NCBI GenBank assembly: GCA_944739405.2
Contig: OX123187.2
Location: forward strand, 80,274,450 to 80,338,449
Direction of reading: 5' to 3'
Origin: Euclidia mi
Taxonomy: Eukaryota > Arthropoda > Insecta > Lepidoptera > Erebidae
Length of the DNA: 64,000 bases
In this document: piece by piece, positions 33,341 to 44,870 of the stretch
How the letters are laid out: every line of letters begins with the position of its first letter
How positions within the stretch are numbered: position 1 is the first letter of the stretch
Position numbers and translations under genes: made by a program
Notes under the pieces: model-generated
Seen by the model: only the letters and a program-made list of their open reading frames with translations
Told to the model about the DNA's origin: nothing
The model's database searches: none

Positions 33341-33434
33341 TATGATGATGATGACGATGTATGTTAGTCTATAAGGTATTTATGTATGGGTTGTAATTGC
33401 CTGAAAATAAATATCTATTATTATTATTATTATT

Positions 33435-33737
33435 CATCGGCCTTAATAAAATTTCGAGATGGCTATTTAAATTTTTACTCAGCTTTTCATAGCTGCAGTG
33501 TGTTATCATCCACTTAGGAAAATATTTTATTTATACTTATTTTGTTTTGTTTCACGTTTAGTTTGTAGCTCTACTTATTAATATTATTAAACTTGAATGC
33601 AATCGGGGTAAACGCTAGGACGATAATGACATACGATCAAATATGTATTAAAGATGTTAAGAAAGAACACCTTAAGTGTTCTTTCTCGCTATCTTTTATC
33701 ATTCTTCTTCAGAAAATCTCCTATCATTACTTTCCAA
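33435..33737. other. Unassigned intergenic DNA
   Basis: AT-rich. Includes a 13-bp inverted pair aagaacacctta / taagtgttctt at 33663-33684. Confidence 0.5.
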
Positions 33738-33812
33738 ATTTTCCAGCGTGGTGGACTATGGCCTTATCCTTCTCATAGTGAGAAGAGGCCCGTGCTCAGC
33801 AGTGGGACAGTT
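33738..33812 (+). repeat. Lepidopteran SINE/LINE tail fragment
   Basis: 'gtggtggactatggccttat' and 'gaggcccgtgctcagcagtg' are the ubiquitous tail of a lepidopteran retroposon. Confidence 0.6.
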
Positions 33813-34594
33813 TAAAGGGCTATTTATATTTATAAGGGAAATTCTTACGTTTGTGACATTAATTATAATACAAACATGTGAAATAAGATAATTCAAATTA
33901 ATACAAATGTAAATAAAATTAAGAAGGTTATTTGTTTGAACGCGCTAATTTCAGAGGCATTATCTGACTGACAGCCCAATAACTCGTATTCGAAAAGTTA
34001 TAATTATTATGCTTTGTATCATCACACCACGATTGTTAGGAGCTGAGAAGCATTGTCGGATAAACATCCCATTCAACAAACCTATCGTAGAACTACTCTT
34101 AAGCATTGCGTCCTTACTTAGGCCTTTACGGCTTTTTATTACAGTAGCACTGAGAATCAATAGAAGTATTAAACAAAGCAAAGTATTAGAACATCCGTCA
34201 AAAAGCTGCCAGTAAAATATTTTTCATTTCAATCATCATAGCTAAGTTTAGCATACACTTGAGATGAAGATGTTTGAATACCTAAAAGCACTCTTACTTC
34301 GGAAATAAACTGACAGAATGTTATTACCTATTTCACTAAGCTTGCTTGTTCAATTATTTCAAAGTATGTATTCAATGCCCACGCAACCACTTAGGTACTC
34401 GCGTGGGTCGCCAATTCTACAAGATGATAGCTACTATCGATTCTTACCTTGTGACAGGATGCAACATTATAAGCCTAGGGCGTAAAAAAGTTATGGCATC
34501 TGGCGCTGGCATTTTATTAACCCCTTTTCATGTCGGGAAAATAATTATAAGAAGTAACTTGAAATAAATTAATTTTAATCTTTCGCATATCCAT
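33813..34594. other. Unassigned intergenic DNA
   Basis: No supported gene. Confidence 0.5.
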
Positions 34595-34995
34595 GTATGC
34601 CGAGTGGTTGAAGGCATAGAATACAAGTGTCACCACCCCCTATCTTCCCGAGGGTGTCGTAAGAGGCGACTAAGGGATAACACGATGCAAATACCATCTT
34701 TGCGTAGAGACGGAAAACTCGACATAAAACCCTATACGACTGCCTCGTTGGTCTCGCGGCATAAATGTGCGCGTGGGATCGGGAGGTCTCGGGTGCAATT
34801 CCTGGGTCGGGCAGTGTTATTGGGTTTTTCTGTCACGAAATTCTCAGTAGCAGCACGGAGTCTGGAAATGTGCCCGGTACGGCAATAGGCTCGCCCCTTA
34901 TTACGTGGGACTAAAGTATATCTGGCGAAAAGTGGGTGTAGAGATACACCTCTGCCTGCCCCTTCGGGGATAAAAGGCGTGACGATTAAAATAGT
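34595..34995 (+). mobile_element. SINE, copy S3 (composite)
   Basis: 34595-34738 carries 'gagggtgtcgtaagaggcga ctaagggat', a widespread lepidopteran repeat. From about 34739 a tRNA-like head (gcctcgttggtct ... B-box gggtgcaattcc) leads into the S1 body: 'aattctcagtagcagcacgg', 'atgtgcccggtacggcaat', then 'gtgggtgtagagatacacct'. The B-box is degenerate. Two repeat modules are fused or nested here. Confidence 0.7.
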
Positions 34996-35344
34996 GTGCG
35001 ACCAATAATCTGCCACAGCTATAGCATTGTCTGTTACCCCGTACAGTTCGGCCAAAGAACACTTAGCTGGACTGGAGGGACAGGTCAGCAAGTGTGGCAT
35101 GTCCTACTTTAAAGCCCCGCATTCGCACCGCGTTTAAAACTCAGAGTGAATAGAATGACCAAGCAGCGCTAATATATTTCGAGTGTATTGAAGTTCAAGC
35201 CTTAGCACAAGTTGAAATAAGGTACATTTAAGAATCAGGCGCGTTCAGATAAAAGTGTTGCCGTGGGGACAACGGTTGAAGCGTAGTATTATTGAAGCGA
35301 TGATTTGTTGGAGCGTACCTTTTTTCCATGCGCACTTCTCAGGA
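34996..35344. other. Unassigned intergenic DNA
   Basis: No gene seen; it may include the rest of a SINE body up to about 35110. Confidence 0.45.
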
Positions 35345-35374
35345 ACTAAAACATAAATTTACATTTCTTCTTCT

Positions 35375-36249
35375 TCATGTGCCATCTCCATCCCAGAGGT
35401 CGGCGACCAGTTGTCCATATATTGTCCTCTCTTCCGTTATGCGAATTAGTGTCTCTGTACTCTCTGCCTTCAACCAGTCTCTCAAGTTTCTGGTCCATGA
35501 AGTTCTTCTTCTACCCCTACCCCGTTTACCCTCTATTTTTCCTTCAACTTTTACTCTTAATAAATTGTATTTATGGTTTCTATATATATGTCCAAAATAA
35601 GCTGCTTTCCTCTTTTTTATCTTTGTAACTACTTCCATATCCTACACACATACACACATATATTTAATACTTTTTCGTTAGTTATTCTATCCGTCCATTT
35701 AATTTTTAATATTCTACAATAAATCCACATTTCAAACGCCTTTAATTTGTCAATTAAGTTCTGTTTTAGGATCCAGCTTTCACATCCATACATCAAAACA
35801 GGGAAATATAGCATTTTACCATTAGCCATCTGAGATTGAGATTAATTCTCCTGTTGGTAAACAATTTCCTCATACTCTGAAAGGTGTTTCGGGCGATTTC
35901 TATTCTCACTTTTATCTCATGTTCCGGTTCCCATGATTCGTGAAGCCAGCACCCAAGATATTTATATTTATAAACTTTTTCCAAACTTGTGTTATTTAAT
36001 TTAAATTTAATAGAGTTCACTACTGAAACTAACTTTCATGTATTTAGTCTTATTTGTATTTATTTTTAAACCAGATTCCAAAAGCGCATCATTCAGTTTT
36101 TTCTAACATAATTTGAAGGTCATGAGGGTTATTGGCCAAAAGTACTGTGGCTTCGGCATAGCGTATGTTTTGTATCAGCTGTCCATTAACACGAATGCCT
36201 AGTTCCCCGTCTTCGAAAGCCTTATTGAAAACATATTCCGAGTAGAGGT
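35375..36249 (-). pseudogene. RTE copy 2, RT thumb and C-terminus
   Basis: Frames read (minus) VFNKAFEDGELGIRVNG, then NIRYAEATVLLANNP (the YADD site lost), KVYKYKYLGCWLHE (35793-36020), VLMYGCESWILKQNL (35629-35829), and finally VVTKIKKRKAAYFGHIYRN with RGRGRRRTSWTRNLRDWL (35375-35638). A GAA-rich tail follows at about 35345-35375. Several shifts separate the frames. Confidence 0.8.
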
Positions 36250-36436
36250 TTCTAAGAAATAACAACTTTATACTGAATTTAGATTATAGCTTGTTTAATT
36301 CGCATAAATTACAATGGTTTTAATTATAAGATTATTACGTATGTGCTCGCCGCGATCGTTAGTTGCGGAGTGAGTTGACATCAGCTGTCAACTCCAGCTG
36401 TCACACCTGTCCTCGCGCTAGTGATGGGCGCGAACA
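36250..36436 (-). repeat. 3' LTR of BEL copy B
   Basis: 187 bp, matching 40706-40892, preceded on the + strand by the duplication gaggt. Confidence 0.9.
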
Positions 36437-37795
36437 TCCTCCGGGGCGTAGAAAGGACTGATTTCAACTCCATGCTGCGTCGCCCCCTTTCCATGGCCGG
36501 TATGGGCCATCTTGGGTACAGGTCTTCCTAATTGTGACCTCAGCCACACGGATGACTCCGCGGGGGTGAGTGGAGAAGGATCAGTTGGGTGCGAGGAGTG
36601 AGGACGTTAAAGGACGAGAGTTTAAATCGCTTTAATTTGTGGGAAGGCATAGCAAGCCCCTCAAATTTCAGGGAAGCATTCCCTGCTACACGTTTTAAGA
36701 GATGCTTAGCACATTTGACCGCAGCCTCTTAATACCTCCAACATGAGGCGAAATTTATAACTGGCTCACGACTGGACCTGAGCATTTTATTTAATTTATT
36801 GTTTGCGCCTTTGAAGTTAGTACCATTGTCGCAACAAACCGCACAAGGTTCTCCTAGTAACAAACCTTTTTAAGATAAAATAAATGCGTCAGTGCTCAGA
36901 TCCTAACCAACTCCAAATTAATTGCTTTGGAAGACAGGCAAACAAATAAACATAAATAATTCTTAATAGGAACTAATAAAATTATAAGTACATATATATC
37001 ACAGTTAATGATAAATTAAATTTATATTCTAATTAAATTCTAATGCCTAATAAATACAATGTTCAAATACAGTGCGAACTTAATTATCCACACAACATGA
37101 ATAGAATGGGAACATAGCACAACTTCTTTCAACTGGTAAATTACCCACTAAGGGTTGCAATGATTACCTCAAATACTTAAATACCATTCCTATCAATAAA
37201 TGGATTGAGAGGCAATAACATTGATTTATTTCTAAGACTTATTCTCCTTAAATAGCTTTATTTCTTGTGAATAATTACCGAACTGGCTAAACTTAATTAA
37301 TAATATAATTAGAGAGAATCATCTTATCTGTATATATAAAATCCTTGCGTTACTGACTGACTGACAGACAAGCTACAGCCAAAACTATTAGGCGCAGGAT
37401 GCTGAAATTTGGCGTGTATGATCTTTGGGAACCGTAGGGGTGCACTAAGAAGCGATTTCCCGAAATTCCCACGGCATCAGGCAAAACGGGCAAATTAAAA
37501 AAATGTGCGGGCGTAGCCGCTGGCATCCTCTAGTTCCTTAATATAATTGCTCTTGCAATATAGAATTTTTATTTTTACAGTTAAATATGAAACACAACAA
37601 ATAGGCATATATTCTCTTCAATATATTAGAGTTAGAATAATTATCAAATTAAATAAGGCAGCAAACAATAGTACCTAACTCCTTAACATCAGGTAAATAT
37701 TAGGGATTTGTTTTCTTGTAGGCCAATAGCAAGATTATTTGGTGAGAAACGAAGGCCCTTCCCACCTCAGGAGAGATGACTTCAACAGCTTAGGG
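36437..37795 (-). pseudogene. BEL copy B integrase region (decayed)
   Basis: The reverse complement of the copy A linker and integrase with many stops. Recognisable pieces include the linker near 37560-37700, the LLPLNPFID block near 37200, the CICTR/GNLPVE area near 37080-37160, the SDLSTDAF block near 36880, and the integrase C-terminal end at 36437-36600, which abuts the 3' LTR. A Helitron-like element interrupts it at 37328-37533. Confidence 0.75.
37328..37533 (+). mobile_element. Helitron-like non-autonomous element in BEL copy B
   Basis: 'tgtatatataaaatccttgc' and 'tactgactgactgacagaca' at the 5' side, and 'gcgggcgtagccgctggcatc ctCTAGT' at the 3' side, where a small GC hairpin precedes the terminal CTAGT. 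This is the pattern of lepidopteran Helitron derivatives. Confidence 0.6.
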
Positions 37796-38457
37796 CTAAC
37801 ACGAAGTGATATCGGCTGGGTTTTCAAAACATTTCTTTGCTATATAATAAGAATCACCAAGAGACCTTTTAGGTTCCTCTTGCCTGGGTATAGCCGAGGA
37901 CAATGAACCATCCGCGAACCGAGACACATTTTTTGAAGAATGCACTTCATTAAGCTGTTCCTCAATTGATAATATTTTAGTAACAGAAAAATCATTAATT
38001 GGATCCTTTAATTGCAAGGTCCCTTAATTCCTGACTAAAGTTACAAAACACCTCAGTGCTAGGTTGACTATTTGATACATGACCACTTATAAGCCATCCT
38101 AACTTGGACGCCTGCAAAGCTGGTTTACCTTTACCTAGTGTTATAATATGAGAGCCTACTATATCCCTGTAAACATCTGCTCCCAAAAGAATGTCTATCT
38201 CCCTTGGAGAGAAATACCTAGGATCAGCCAAATTAATGTTATTTGGTATATTAAATGTTTCTGTATTAATCAGAGAGCTTGGCAAAACTCCTGTTATCCT
38301 GGGCACTACTAAAAGGCATGTATTTAGATTTCAATCGCAAATTACATCTTTCAGTTATATTACATGTTGCATTATTAATACCTAAAACATTCACTGAACC
38401 ACCAGGGTTAGTAACAAGCCCTATCTTCCTCTTAAAACTTTCTGTAATAAAGGATGA
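37796..38457 (-). pseudogene. BEL copy B protease remainder fused to the RNase H/IN linker
   Basis: The protease C-terminal half (VPRITGVLPSSLINTETFNI, LLGADVYRDIVGSHI; 37995-38306) and the pre-RT linker (IEEQLNEVHSSKNV, PKRSLGDSYYIAKKCFEN; 37796-38017) are followed without a gap by PADITS. In copy A those two points are about 900 bases apart and enclose all of RT. The joined bases are homologous at both ends (gaaaac), so a short-homology deletion is likely. Confidence 0.8.
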
Positions 38458-39852
38458 CTAGCTCCCTGTGTCAAGCAGTGCACGGGCAGTATACGTTTTG
38501 TTATTGATTAAAATTTCCACCAAAGTAGTGCACAATAAAATCTGACTATTATATGCCACAGAAAGTGACACAGGTAGAGAGGATGAAGTGCAAGGTTGTT
38601 CAGTATCAGTAGTTGTCATACTAGCCTTATTAATGTGTAACAAGGAATTATGTTTCCTTTTACATGTGCGACATACAGCTCTTAACTGACACTGAAAAGA
38701 CTTGTGGTCACTGCGTAAGCAATTCTTACATAAATTCAAATTATTTACCTTAGCTAAACGAGCCTCTATACTCATACCTTGAAACAATTTACATTCATGC
38801 AAAGAGTGATTCTCGTTACATAAAATACAGGAACCCTTTGTGTCCTTATTTACAGATAATACAAAGCTTTTTGATTGTTTATTTAACTTCAAACTTGCAA
38901 AAGTTTCAAATTGCCTATCAGAGCGGCTGCTGTTTATAAACATGGTTTCCAGAACATCAGCTCGGCCTCGCAGGAATGTATAAAATTCTTCGAGTAATGG
39001 CAGATCGGTGAGGCCGGACTTACGTTCCTCCCATTTCCTACTTGTGTGCGCATCTAGTTTTGTAGAAATTATATAAATTATAAGCACATCCCACATATTT
39101 GTAGGTTGGTCAAGAGTATTTAAGGCACGCAGATGCTTTGAAACATGGTCAACAATAAAACGCAGTGACTTAAAAGACTCTTTCTGAAGCGCATCAATAT
39201 TGAATAAAGCATTTAAATGATTGTTAATTAGCAAATTTTTGTTATCAAATCTTTGACACAACATATCCCAATCAACTTTATAATTTTTAGCGCTAAATTC
39301 TATAGATTTAATAACTACAGCCGCACTGCCTTCTAGTGCAGACCGCAAGTAGTGAAATTTATTTATAAGTGGTATACTGTCATTACTATCAATGACCGAC
39401 TGGAATGTATCCTTAAATTCCAGCCAATTTAAATAATTGCCATCAAATGTAGGAAGCTTAATAGTAGGTAATTTAATAGTATTTACTATTTGAGAGTTGC
39501 AGCTATTCATTGATTCATGATCACAGTTGTTAACAACAGACCCTTTATGAGGAGATTTGTCTAAAATATCTCGAATACTCGATATTAACGCTTTTAACTT
39601 GTTTCCAATGATATCTCTTTCCTTAATTTGCTAATCAGAGTCAAAATGTAATATATCTATTCTATTTTGAATAGTATCATATTTATTAATGACAGATTGA
39701 ATCCTATTTAACTTTAATTCAAGTTCCTTATACTTAATAGAAGGTATTTCCTTCAAACTATTTAAATTGACAACATATTCATTGAATTTGGTCAAACTAC
39801 CCTTAATAATGCCTCGCTGCTTGATTAGAGCAGACAATTCTACCTCGAGCTC
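38458..39852 (-). pseudogene. BEL copy B Gag and protease start
   Basis: A 350-residue open stretch (38458-39510) plus an upstream piece (39631-39837), separated by an in-frame stop near 39630. It reads the PTFDGNYLNWLEF block, the helical capsid-like region, the three Cys/His knuckles (CILCNENHSLHEC, CKNCLRSDHKSFQC, CRTCKRKH) and ends at ARALLDTGS, the retropepsin active site, where a TAG at 38458 stops it. The start ATG present in copy A (1396) is lost here (attaccagagctcgaggtag). Copy B is the better-preserved gag. Confidence 0.85.
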
Positions 39853-40685
39853 TGGTAATAAATAACTGGTATTAAAATTAACAAACAGCCAACAACGAAA
39901 TAATCTGTGCCCTCAAACCCTCAGATCCAGTCGTTCGCTGGTGCTTCAGCACGTGGCACGATACTCAGGATTAGAGCACGCAAAGCTGACAGCCAGTCCA
40001 GCGAGCAGGATCGATGCACGTCCGTATCTCTGACCCACGTGGTCAGAAAAGGAATAGTCACTGCAAGGTGACAATCAATTAAAAAAAACGGTTTAAAATG
40101 TTTCTAAGTTTGCTAGGATGCTAATTAGGCCTTTGTAGGTAGGCTAGGCTTAGCTAACACTAGCGGAAAAACAGTTATTAATGCCGTGAAATGCCGTGCT
40201 CACCTTGCGAAAATAGGGTGAAAATGCGAAAGGTGGTGTATTTCACAATGAAATTACACTTTTAAGCTAAAAAACATAAATGAATCGCACTTTAGCGATC
40301 TGACGTGCACGTGGATAACTTATGCCACTGCAAATAGCCTTATAAAACCCAACACTTGAGCAGCATGCCAGCCGTTACACAAATATTGCGAGAAAACACA
40401 GCGGGCTAACGTAAATGCAGGTTATACCTATAGAAAATATAGAAAGAATCAGGGCTTACTCTCGTTGGGAATAGACCTACGGTGCATATGATGTCACGAC
40501 AGGCTCCCTTAGCAGTAATCCTGGCCTTCCTCTTCAATACTGCAGCGTGACCGGGTGACATCTCATGTCGTCAAACGCCACAGGACTCCAGCAAACTCGA
40601 CCGCCGGCAGGATGACTTGCATTTTCTTCATGTCGTATGAGCTTAGTCGTAGTCGTATGTATGGATGATGTTTTGTGAAAATGTC

Positions 40686-40703
40686 ATGTCCTACGGTCGC
40701 CAC
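40686..40703 (-). other. Putative primer-binding site of BEL copy B
   Basis: tggcgaccgtaggacatg on the minus strand, two bases from the LTR end. It shares its core with copy A (979-995). Confidence 0.6.
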
Positions 40704-40705
40704 TT

Positions 40706-40892
40706 TGTTAAGAAATAACAACTTTATACTGATTTTACAATATAACTTGTTTAATTCGCATAAAATTACAATGGTTTTAAATTATAAGATTATAATGTAT
40801 CTGCTTGCCGCGATCGTAAGTTGCGGAGTGAGTTGACATCAGCTGTCAACTCCAGCTGTCACACGTCCTCGCGCTAGTGATGGGCGTGAACA
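40706..40892 (-). repeat. 5' LTR of BEL copy B
   Basis: On the minus strand it starts tgttcacgcccatcactagc and ends atttcttaaca. 187 bp, paired with 36250-36436. The putative primer-binding site tggcgaccgtaggacatg follows on the minus strand (about 40703-40686). Confidence 0.9.
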
Positions 40893-41410
40893 GAGGTTGA
40901 ATAAACACGGTGACAAGATACACCCCTGTCTTACACCTTTTTTAATTTTTATTTTTTCCTCGATTAGTGAGTTATCAATTCTAATCTTAGCTTTTTGATT
41001 CCAGTATAATTTTCCTATAAATCTTTTATCCTTACCATCTATTCTAATCATTATCAATATCTCTATCAACTTATTATGTTTTACATTATCAAAAGCTTTT
41101 TCAAAGTGTATGAAACACAAGTGTAAGTACATCCATTTGAACTTCTAAGCATCTTTGTATGAGAACTTGAATAGCCACAAGAGCATCTCTTGTACCCAGC
41201 CCAGCTCTAAATCCAAACTGCGTTTCATTTAGGTTCTCTTTTATTTTCTTATAAATTCTATTGTGTAAGATTTTTAGGAATACTTTCAAAATATGGCTCA
41301 TGACACTAATCATTCTATGGTCACCGTAATATTTGCCTTTTAGGCGTAAAAATGGACAAGAGCCAGTCTTCGGGGAGCGCATCGTTAGAATTATAAAAGA
41401 ACAATGGCAA
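40893..41410 (-). pseudogene. RTE copy 2, RT palm region
   Basis: Minus-strand frames read GDHRMISVMSHILKVFLKIL, ETQFGFRAGLGTRDALVA, then FIHFEKAFDNVKHNKLIEI (first catalytic Asp replaced: the usual F-x-D-x-x-KAFD has H and E near that position) and KKGVRQGCILSPCLFNL, ending at the BEL copy B target site. Confidence 0.85.
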
Positions 41411-42770
41411 ACCACCGTACATTATCAGTGTCTCATTAAGACTTCGCAAGCATTAGTACAAATGCTTTAAAAAGATAGATCTAAGGCCTATTAAGTAAAA
41501 TGTAATTACAGAATATTTTTATGTTATGGGATTTTAATAGAAAACGAAGTTAAGGAGTTGTAAGTTACATCTCGCGCATTTTGTGTGGGGAGGTCTGAAG
41601 TTAGTCACTAATATGGTTATAGTATATCATCTGTGGTCACTATAGTCACAGCTGTCACAGTGATAAGTTCACGTATGTGCAGTACAATGAATAAACGTAC
41701 ATTGCGCAGAACGCTAATGACTAACGTCAGGTGACGTTTCAAGGAGCTACGAGTACTTATGTAAATATTTGAGCTCTTTGCTAATACGTAGGTATCATGA
41801 GCATAACAGAACTGTGATTGGAATGTTAAATCATCTGAGAGTACCTTTTCCAACACTTACTTCTACGATTTTCTTTATAATTATTATATAGGTATATCAC
41901 ACTTCGCTGTAATTATGTTGCTCTATACTCCATCCAGCAAACTTACACTAATTATACTTTGCAAACTCTCACGCTATTTAGCATTTAGGGGTACTTTACT
42001 AATTTGGCGTTTCATCAGCTCTATGTATGTATCATAAAATAGTAATTAAGTGAAAGTAAAATATGTTTGGTAACAAAGCATTTATTTACATTTGAACCAT
42101 TATAATAATGCCTCCGACTTCTTCGAAAAACTGAACTGGTGACGGAATAATAGCTTGCGACGAATATATCCCAGATATCATACAATGCACATCATGTATA
42201 ATCATCAAATCCCATACTACACAAATAAAAAATCTGTTCAAAATAGCAATACGGATTAGGTTTTTGTCTCAAACGTATGTCCAGTATCACAAGAACATAA
42301 TTGTGTAACACCATAAGTAGGTATTAAACACTCAGGATGCAAAAGCTTAACTGAAAGCAGAAACGAAAGCTAAGCTAAGAAAAGTTAACGAAACAATGCG
42401 AAAATGCGTAAAATAAATATAATACAGACATTCATTTATAAGATTTGTGACAACTGTATCAATGACAGATGGCAAGAAATTCACGCGATTCGTCGTTTTT
42501 TTGTAAGGTTTCTAACGATTTCATAAATGTAGATTTAATGATTCTTATAAAATCTCACTTTTGACGTTTAGTTATTGCTATGTGCATTTCAGATGTAACA
42601 AAATATTTCTTTATTAGATATTTGTTTTATTTCAGATGTAACAAAATATTTCTTTATTAGATATTTGTTTTATCCCATTGAATAAAAAAAATAATAACTA
42701 ATAAAATAAATTACAGCTATCATTCTATAAAATGTATATAAATTCATTCATGCTTGCTTTCATAAATAAG
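41411..42770. other. Unassigned block interrupting the RTE LINE
   Basis: About 1.35 kb separates the fingers (EEWQNQCR, about 42770) from the next conserved RT block (CPFLRLKGKYYGDHR, about 41395). It has no recognisable ORF. A 43-bp exact tandem duplication lies at 42588-42673 (units starting tttcagatgtaacaaaa). Ends and target duplication could not be defined. Confidence 0.5.
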
Positions 42771-43660
42771 CGACACTGATTTTGCCATTCTTCTTTGTTA
42801 AAAATAAATAGCAACTCATCTAAGTTATAATCATGTAGTAATTTTTGAATCTCCACAAGTATACCGTCGGGGCCCACTGCTTTATTCCCTTTCATGCGTT
42901 GTAAAGCTGTAAGTAGTTCGGATTTTAAAATTTGTGGACCGTCCATATCATTATCTTCTGTACTTATAGATTCATGTCTGTCATCTTTAAAAAGGTCTTG
43001 CACATATTCCTTCCACATCTCACAAACATCTTCCTCGTCTACAGCTATTACTCCACTTTTGTTAACTAAAGTACTTTGATTCCCTTTCCTATTAGAGTTC
43101 GTGAATTCTTTTAACTTTTTGTGCAAATTGTGACTATCATGTTTACGTTGTAATAATTCTATTTCTGAACATTTCATTGAAAGCCATTGTTGTCTTGCTT
43201 CTATGATTTTTAAGTTAATAATTTTATCTTTCTCATTATATTTGTCTTCATCTATACTTTTATACTGTCGTCGCTCATCTATATGTCCCAAGATTTCATT
43301 TGTCATCCATCCTTGATGTTTCTGAGGCATTTTGCCACCTAGTGCTTCCTTAGTAATATCCTGTATTTTTACTGTAATATCTTTGTATCTAGCAATAACG
43401 TCTTTTAATGTTTCACAAATAGGTTTGATGCAATTGTTTAATTTGATACGTAAATCCTTCTTTACTGAGTCATCTTTTAATAGTTCCAGATTAACTTTTT
43501 TATGAGTAGATTTATGTTTTAGCTTCTTTAATTTAATTTCCATCCTTGCCCAAAGAGGGTTATGGTCTGATTTAATGTCTGCTCCTGGATATGTTTTCAC
43601 ATTAGTTGTTGTTGTATGTTTTTTATCTGCAGGTGACCGCCAGGTGTACAAACGCCTCGG
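42725..43660 (-). pseudogene. RTE copy 2, linker and RT fingers
   Basis: From RRLYTWRSPADKKHTTTTN (endonuclease end) through DIKSDHNPLWARMEIK (the SDH catalytic His block), a long basic linker, ALQRMKGNKAVGPDGILVE (RT entry block) and DELLFIFNKEEWQNQ. The stretch is one long open frame inside the 395-residue ORF 42725-43912, whose first part is fold-back F4 sequence and not LINE. Confidence 0.85.
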
Positions 43661-43669
43661 AGGATGTTG

Positions 43670-43881
43670 GAACCACATGTTTATAATCGATTTTAAACTT
43701 TCGCGATTTGTATACATCATACAAAATAATTTAGCGGGTCTTAATCGCGTTAACTTATTTAAGGTATAAATACCTATTTGTTTCCGACGTTTCGCTCGTC
43801 TTGCACCGAGCGTGGTTGCGGAGAGACTGAGACTTATCAGTCTCAGTCTCGACCACGCTCGGGTTATTTTGTATGAACCAC
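43670..43881. repeat. Fold-back element F4 in RTE copy 2
   Basis: Starts atcgattttaaactttcgcg (43687), includes gcgggtcttaatcgcg and the hairpin cgctcgtcttgcaccgagcg, then a short snapback 'gactgagact tatcagtctcagtc', and ends near ttttgtatgaaccac. gaaccac occurs on both flanks (43670-43676 and 43875-43881), a likely target duplication. Confidence 0.75.
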
Positions 43882-44597
43882 TTATTTGTAACGACGAGAC
43901 GATTTTCAGCACAAAAGTTAACTAGCTTATCTCCTCGTTCATTTCTCTGTCCCAGACCAAATTTACCCACATTTTTTCCTTCTTCACCTTTTCCCACTTT
44001 TGCGTTCAAATCCCCCATTACTATTGTAATATCCTGTGATTTTGTTGATTTTAACATTTCTTTAACTTCTTCATAAAACTCTTCTATTTCTTGTTCAGCA
44101 CTGTCCGCAGTAGGCGCATATACCTGTACGATGTTGAGGTTGAATGCATGAGCATTAATTTTAATCATAGTGCATATATGGGAGTAGTGAATGACTTTGC
44201 TAATATATTGTTTTATGCTGTTTTTAACTAGAATACCTACTCCGTGATAATTATTTTCATTTCCAGGGTTCCCCGTATAGTATAATATGGTTTCGTCCAT
44301 AACGGTTTCGCCGCTTTCTGCTAATTTTATCTCACTAAGACACATAATTTCTACTTGTTATCTCACCATTTCGACTACAACGTTTTCAATTTTCACAGGT
44401 TTATTTAATCCTCTCACATTCCATGTGCTTAGGTTGATATTTCTTCTTCCATTCTTCTTTTCCTTCATAATCTTGATACTATTCGCATTCGGTTCTTCGC
44501 CAGTAGTCAATTTAACATCGTCGAGCCCGGCAACTATATGACGCCGAGCGCTACTCGGATGGCACGGCAGAATTGGTCTATTTAGTGTGGACAACAT
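43870..44597 (-). pseudogene. RTE copy 2, endonuclease
   Basis: NINLSTWNVRGLNKPVKI (44358-44597), an in-frame stop at about 44358, then the 196-residue ORF with MCLSEIKLAESGETV (catalytic Glu), LNIVQVYAPTADSAEQE, ITIVMGDLNAKVGKGEEG (Asp-Asn) and KFGLGQRNERGDKLVNF, truncated at the F4 insertion, beyond which VETETDKSQ is no longer LINE. 44600-44870 upstream is probably its 5' region. Confidence 0.85.
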
Positions 44598-44870
44598 GGT
44601 TTACTAAGGGCATGAAAGTGTAGTGGGGCCCGAATTTCCTTCTACACCAGGCTTTTCGGAGGTATTTAGACTCCTAGGACGCTGAAAGTTCTTCCAACTG
44701 GTTTTCCAGTCGGGGAATGGTCATACCGTCATTGATTCGGTCGCCAGATCCCCGTCAGTTGTATAGCAGGGAGCACCACGGTAACCTATATGGTCGCCGT
44801 CGCCATCAGGCGCGTGCAGGTGGGGTTGACAATTGGGTCGGATTAGATGGTGTTTTCCGTTCTCCCCTTA

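Larger units (their letters stand above)
30339..33434 (+). mobile_element. RTE-type LINE, copy 1
   Basis: GC-richer than its surroundings. Endonuclease 30375-31196, RT 31276-33340, then a short 3' UTR with 'tgatgatgatg' after the coding end, an aataaa signal and an (ATT)n tail ending at 33434. The coding end 'gtccagcagtggacgtcg' is a hallmark of this family in Lepidoptera. About four frameshifts or stops make it inactive. Confidence 0.85.
36245..40897 (-). mobile_element. BEL/Pao LTR retrotransposon, copy B
   Basis: Two 187-bp LTRs (40706-40892 as 5', 36250-36436 as 3') are flanked by a perfect 5-bp target duplication gaggt (36245-36249 and 40893-40897). Gag is nearly identical to copy A, but the LTRs are only similar at their two ends. 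The interior lacks all of RT and RNase H: RT-start sequence is joined directly to ENPADITS at about 37830. It also holds a Helitron-like insertion at 37328-37533. It is inserted in RTE LINE copy 2. Confidence 0.95.
35345..44870 (-). mobile_element. RTE-type LINE, copy 2 (heavily nested)
   Basis: One minus-strand LINE can be followed in order from 5' (44870) to 3' (35345): endonuclease 44597-43870, linker/fingers 43660-42725, palm 41410-40893, then thumb and C-terminus 36249-35345. It is interrupted by fold-back F4 (43670-43881), an unassigned block (about 41411-42770) and BEL copy B (36245-40897). The palm block reads CILSPCLFNL on one side of BEL B and resumes as YSEYVFNKAF on the other, with the 5-bp duplication between them. 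The FADD-type site has decayed to YAEA. Confidence 0.85.
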
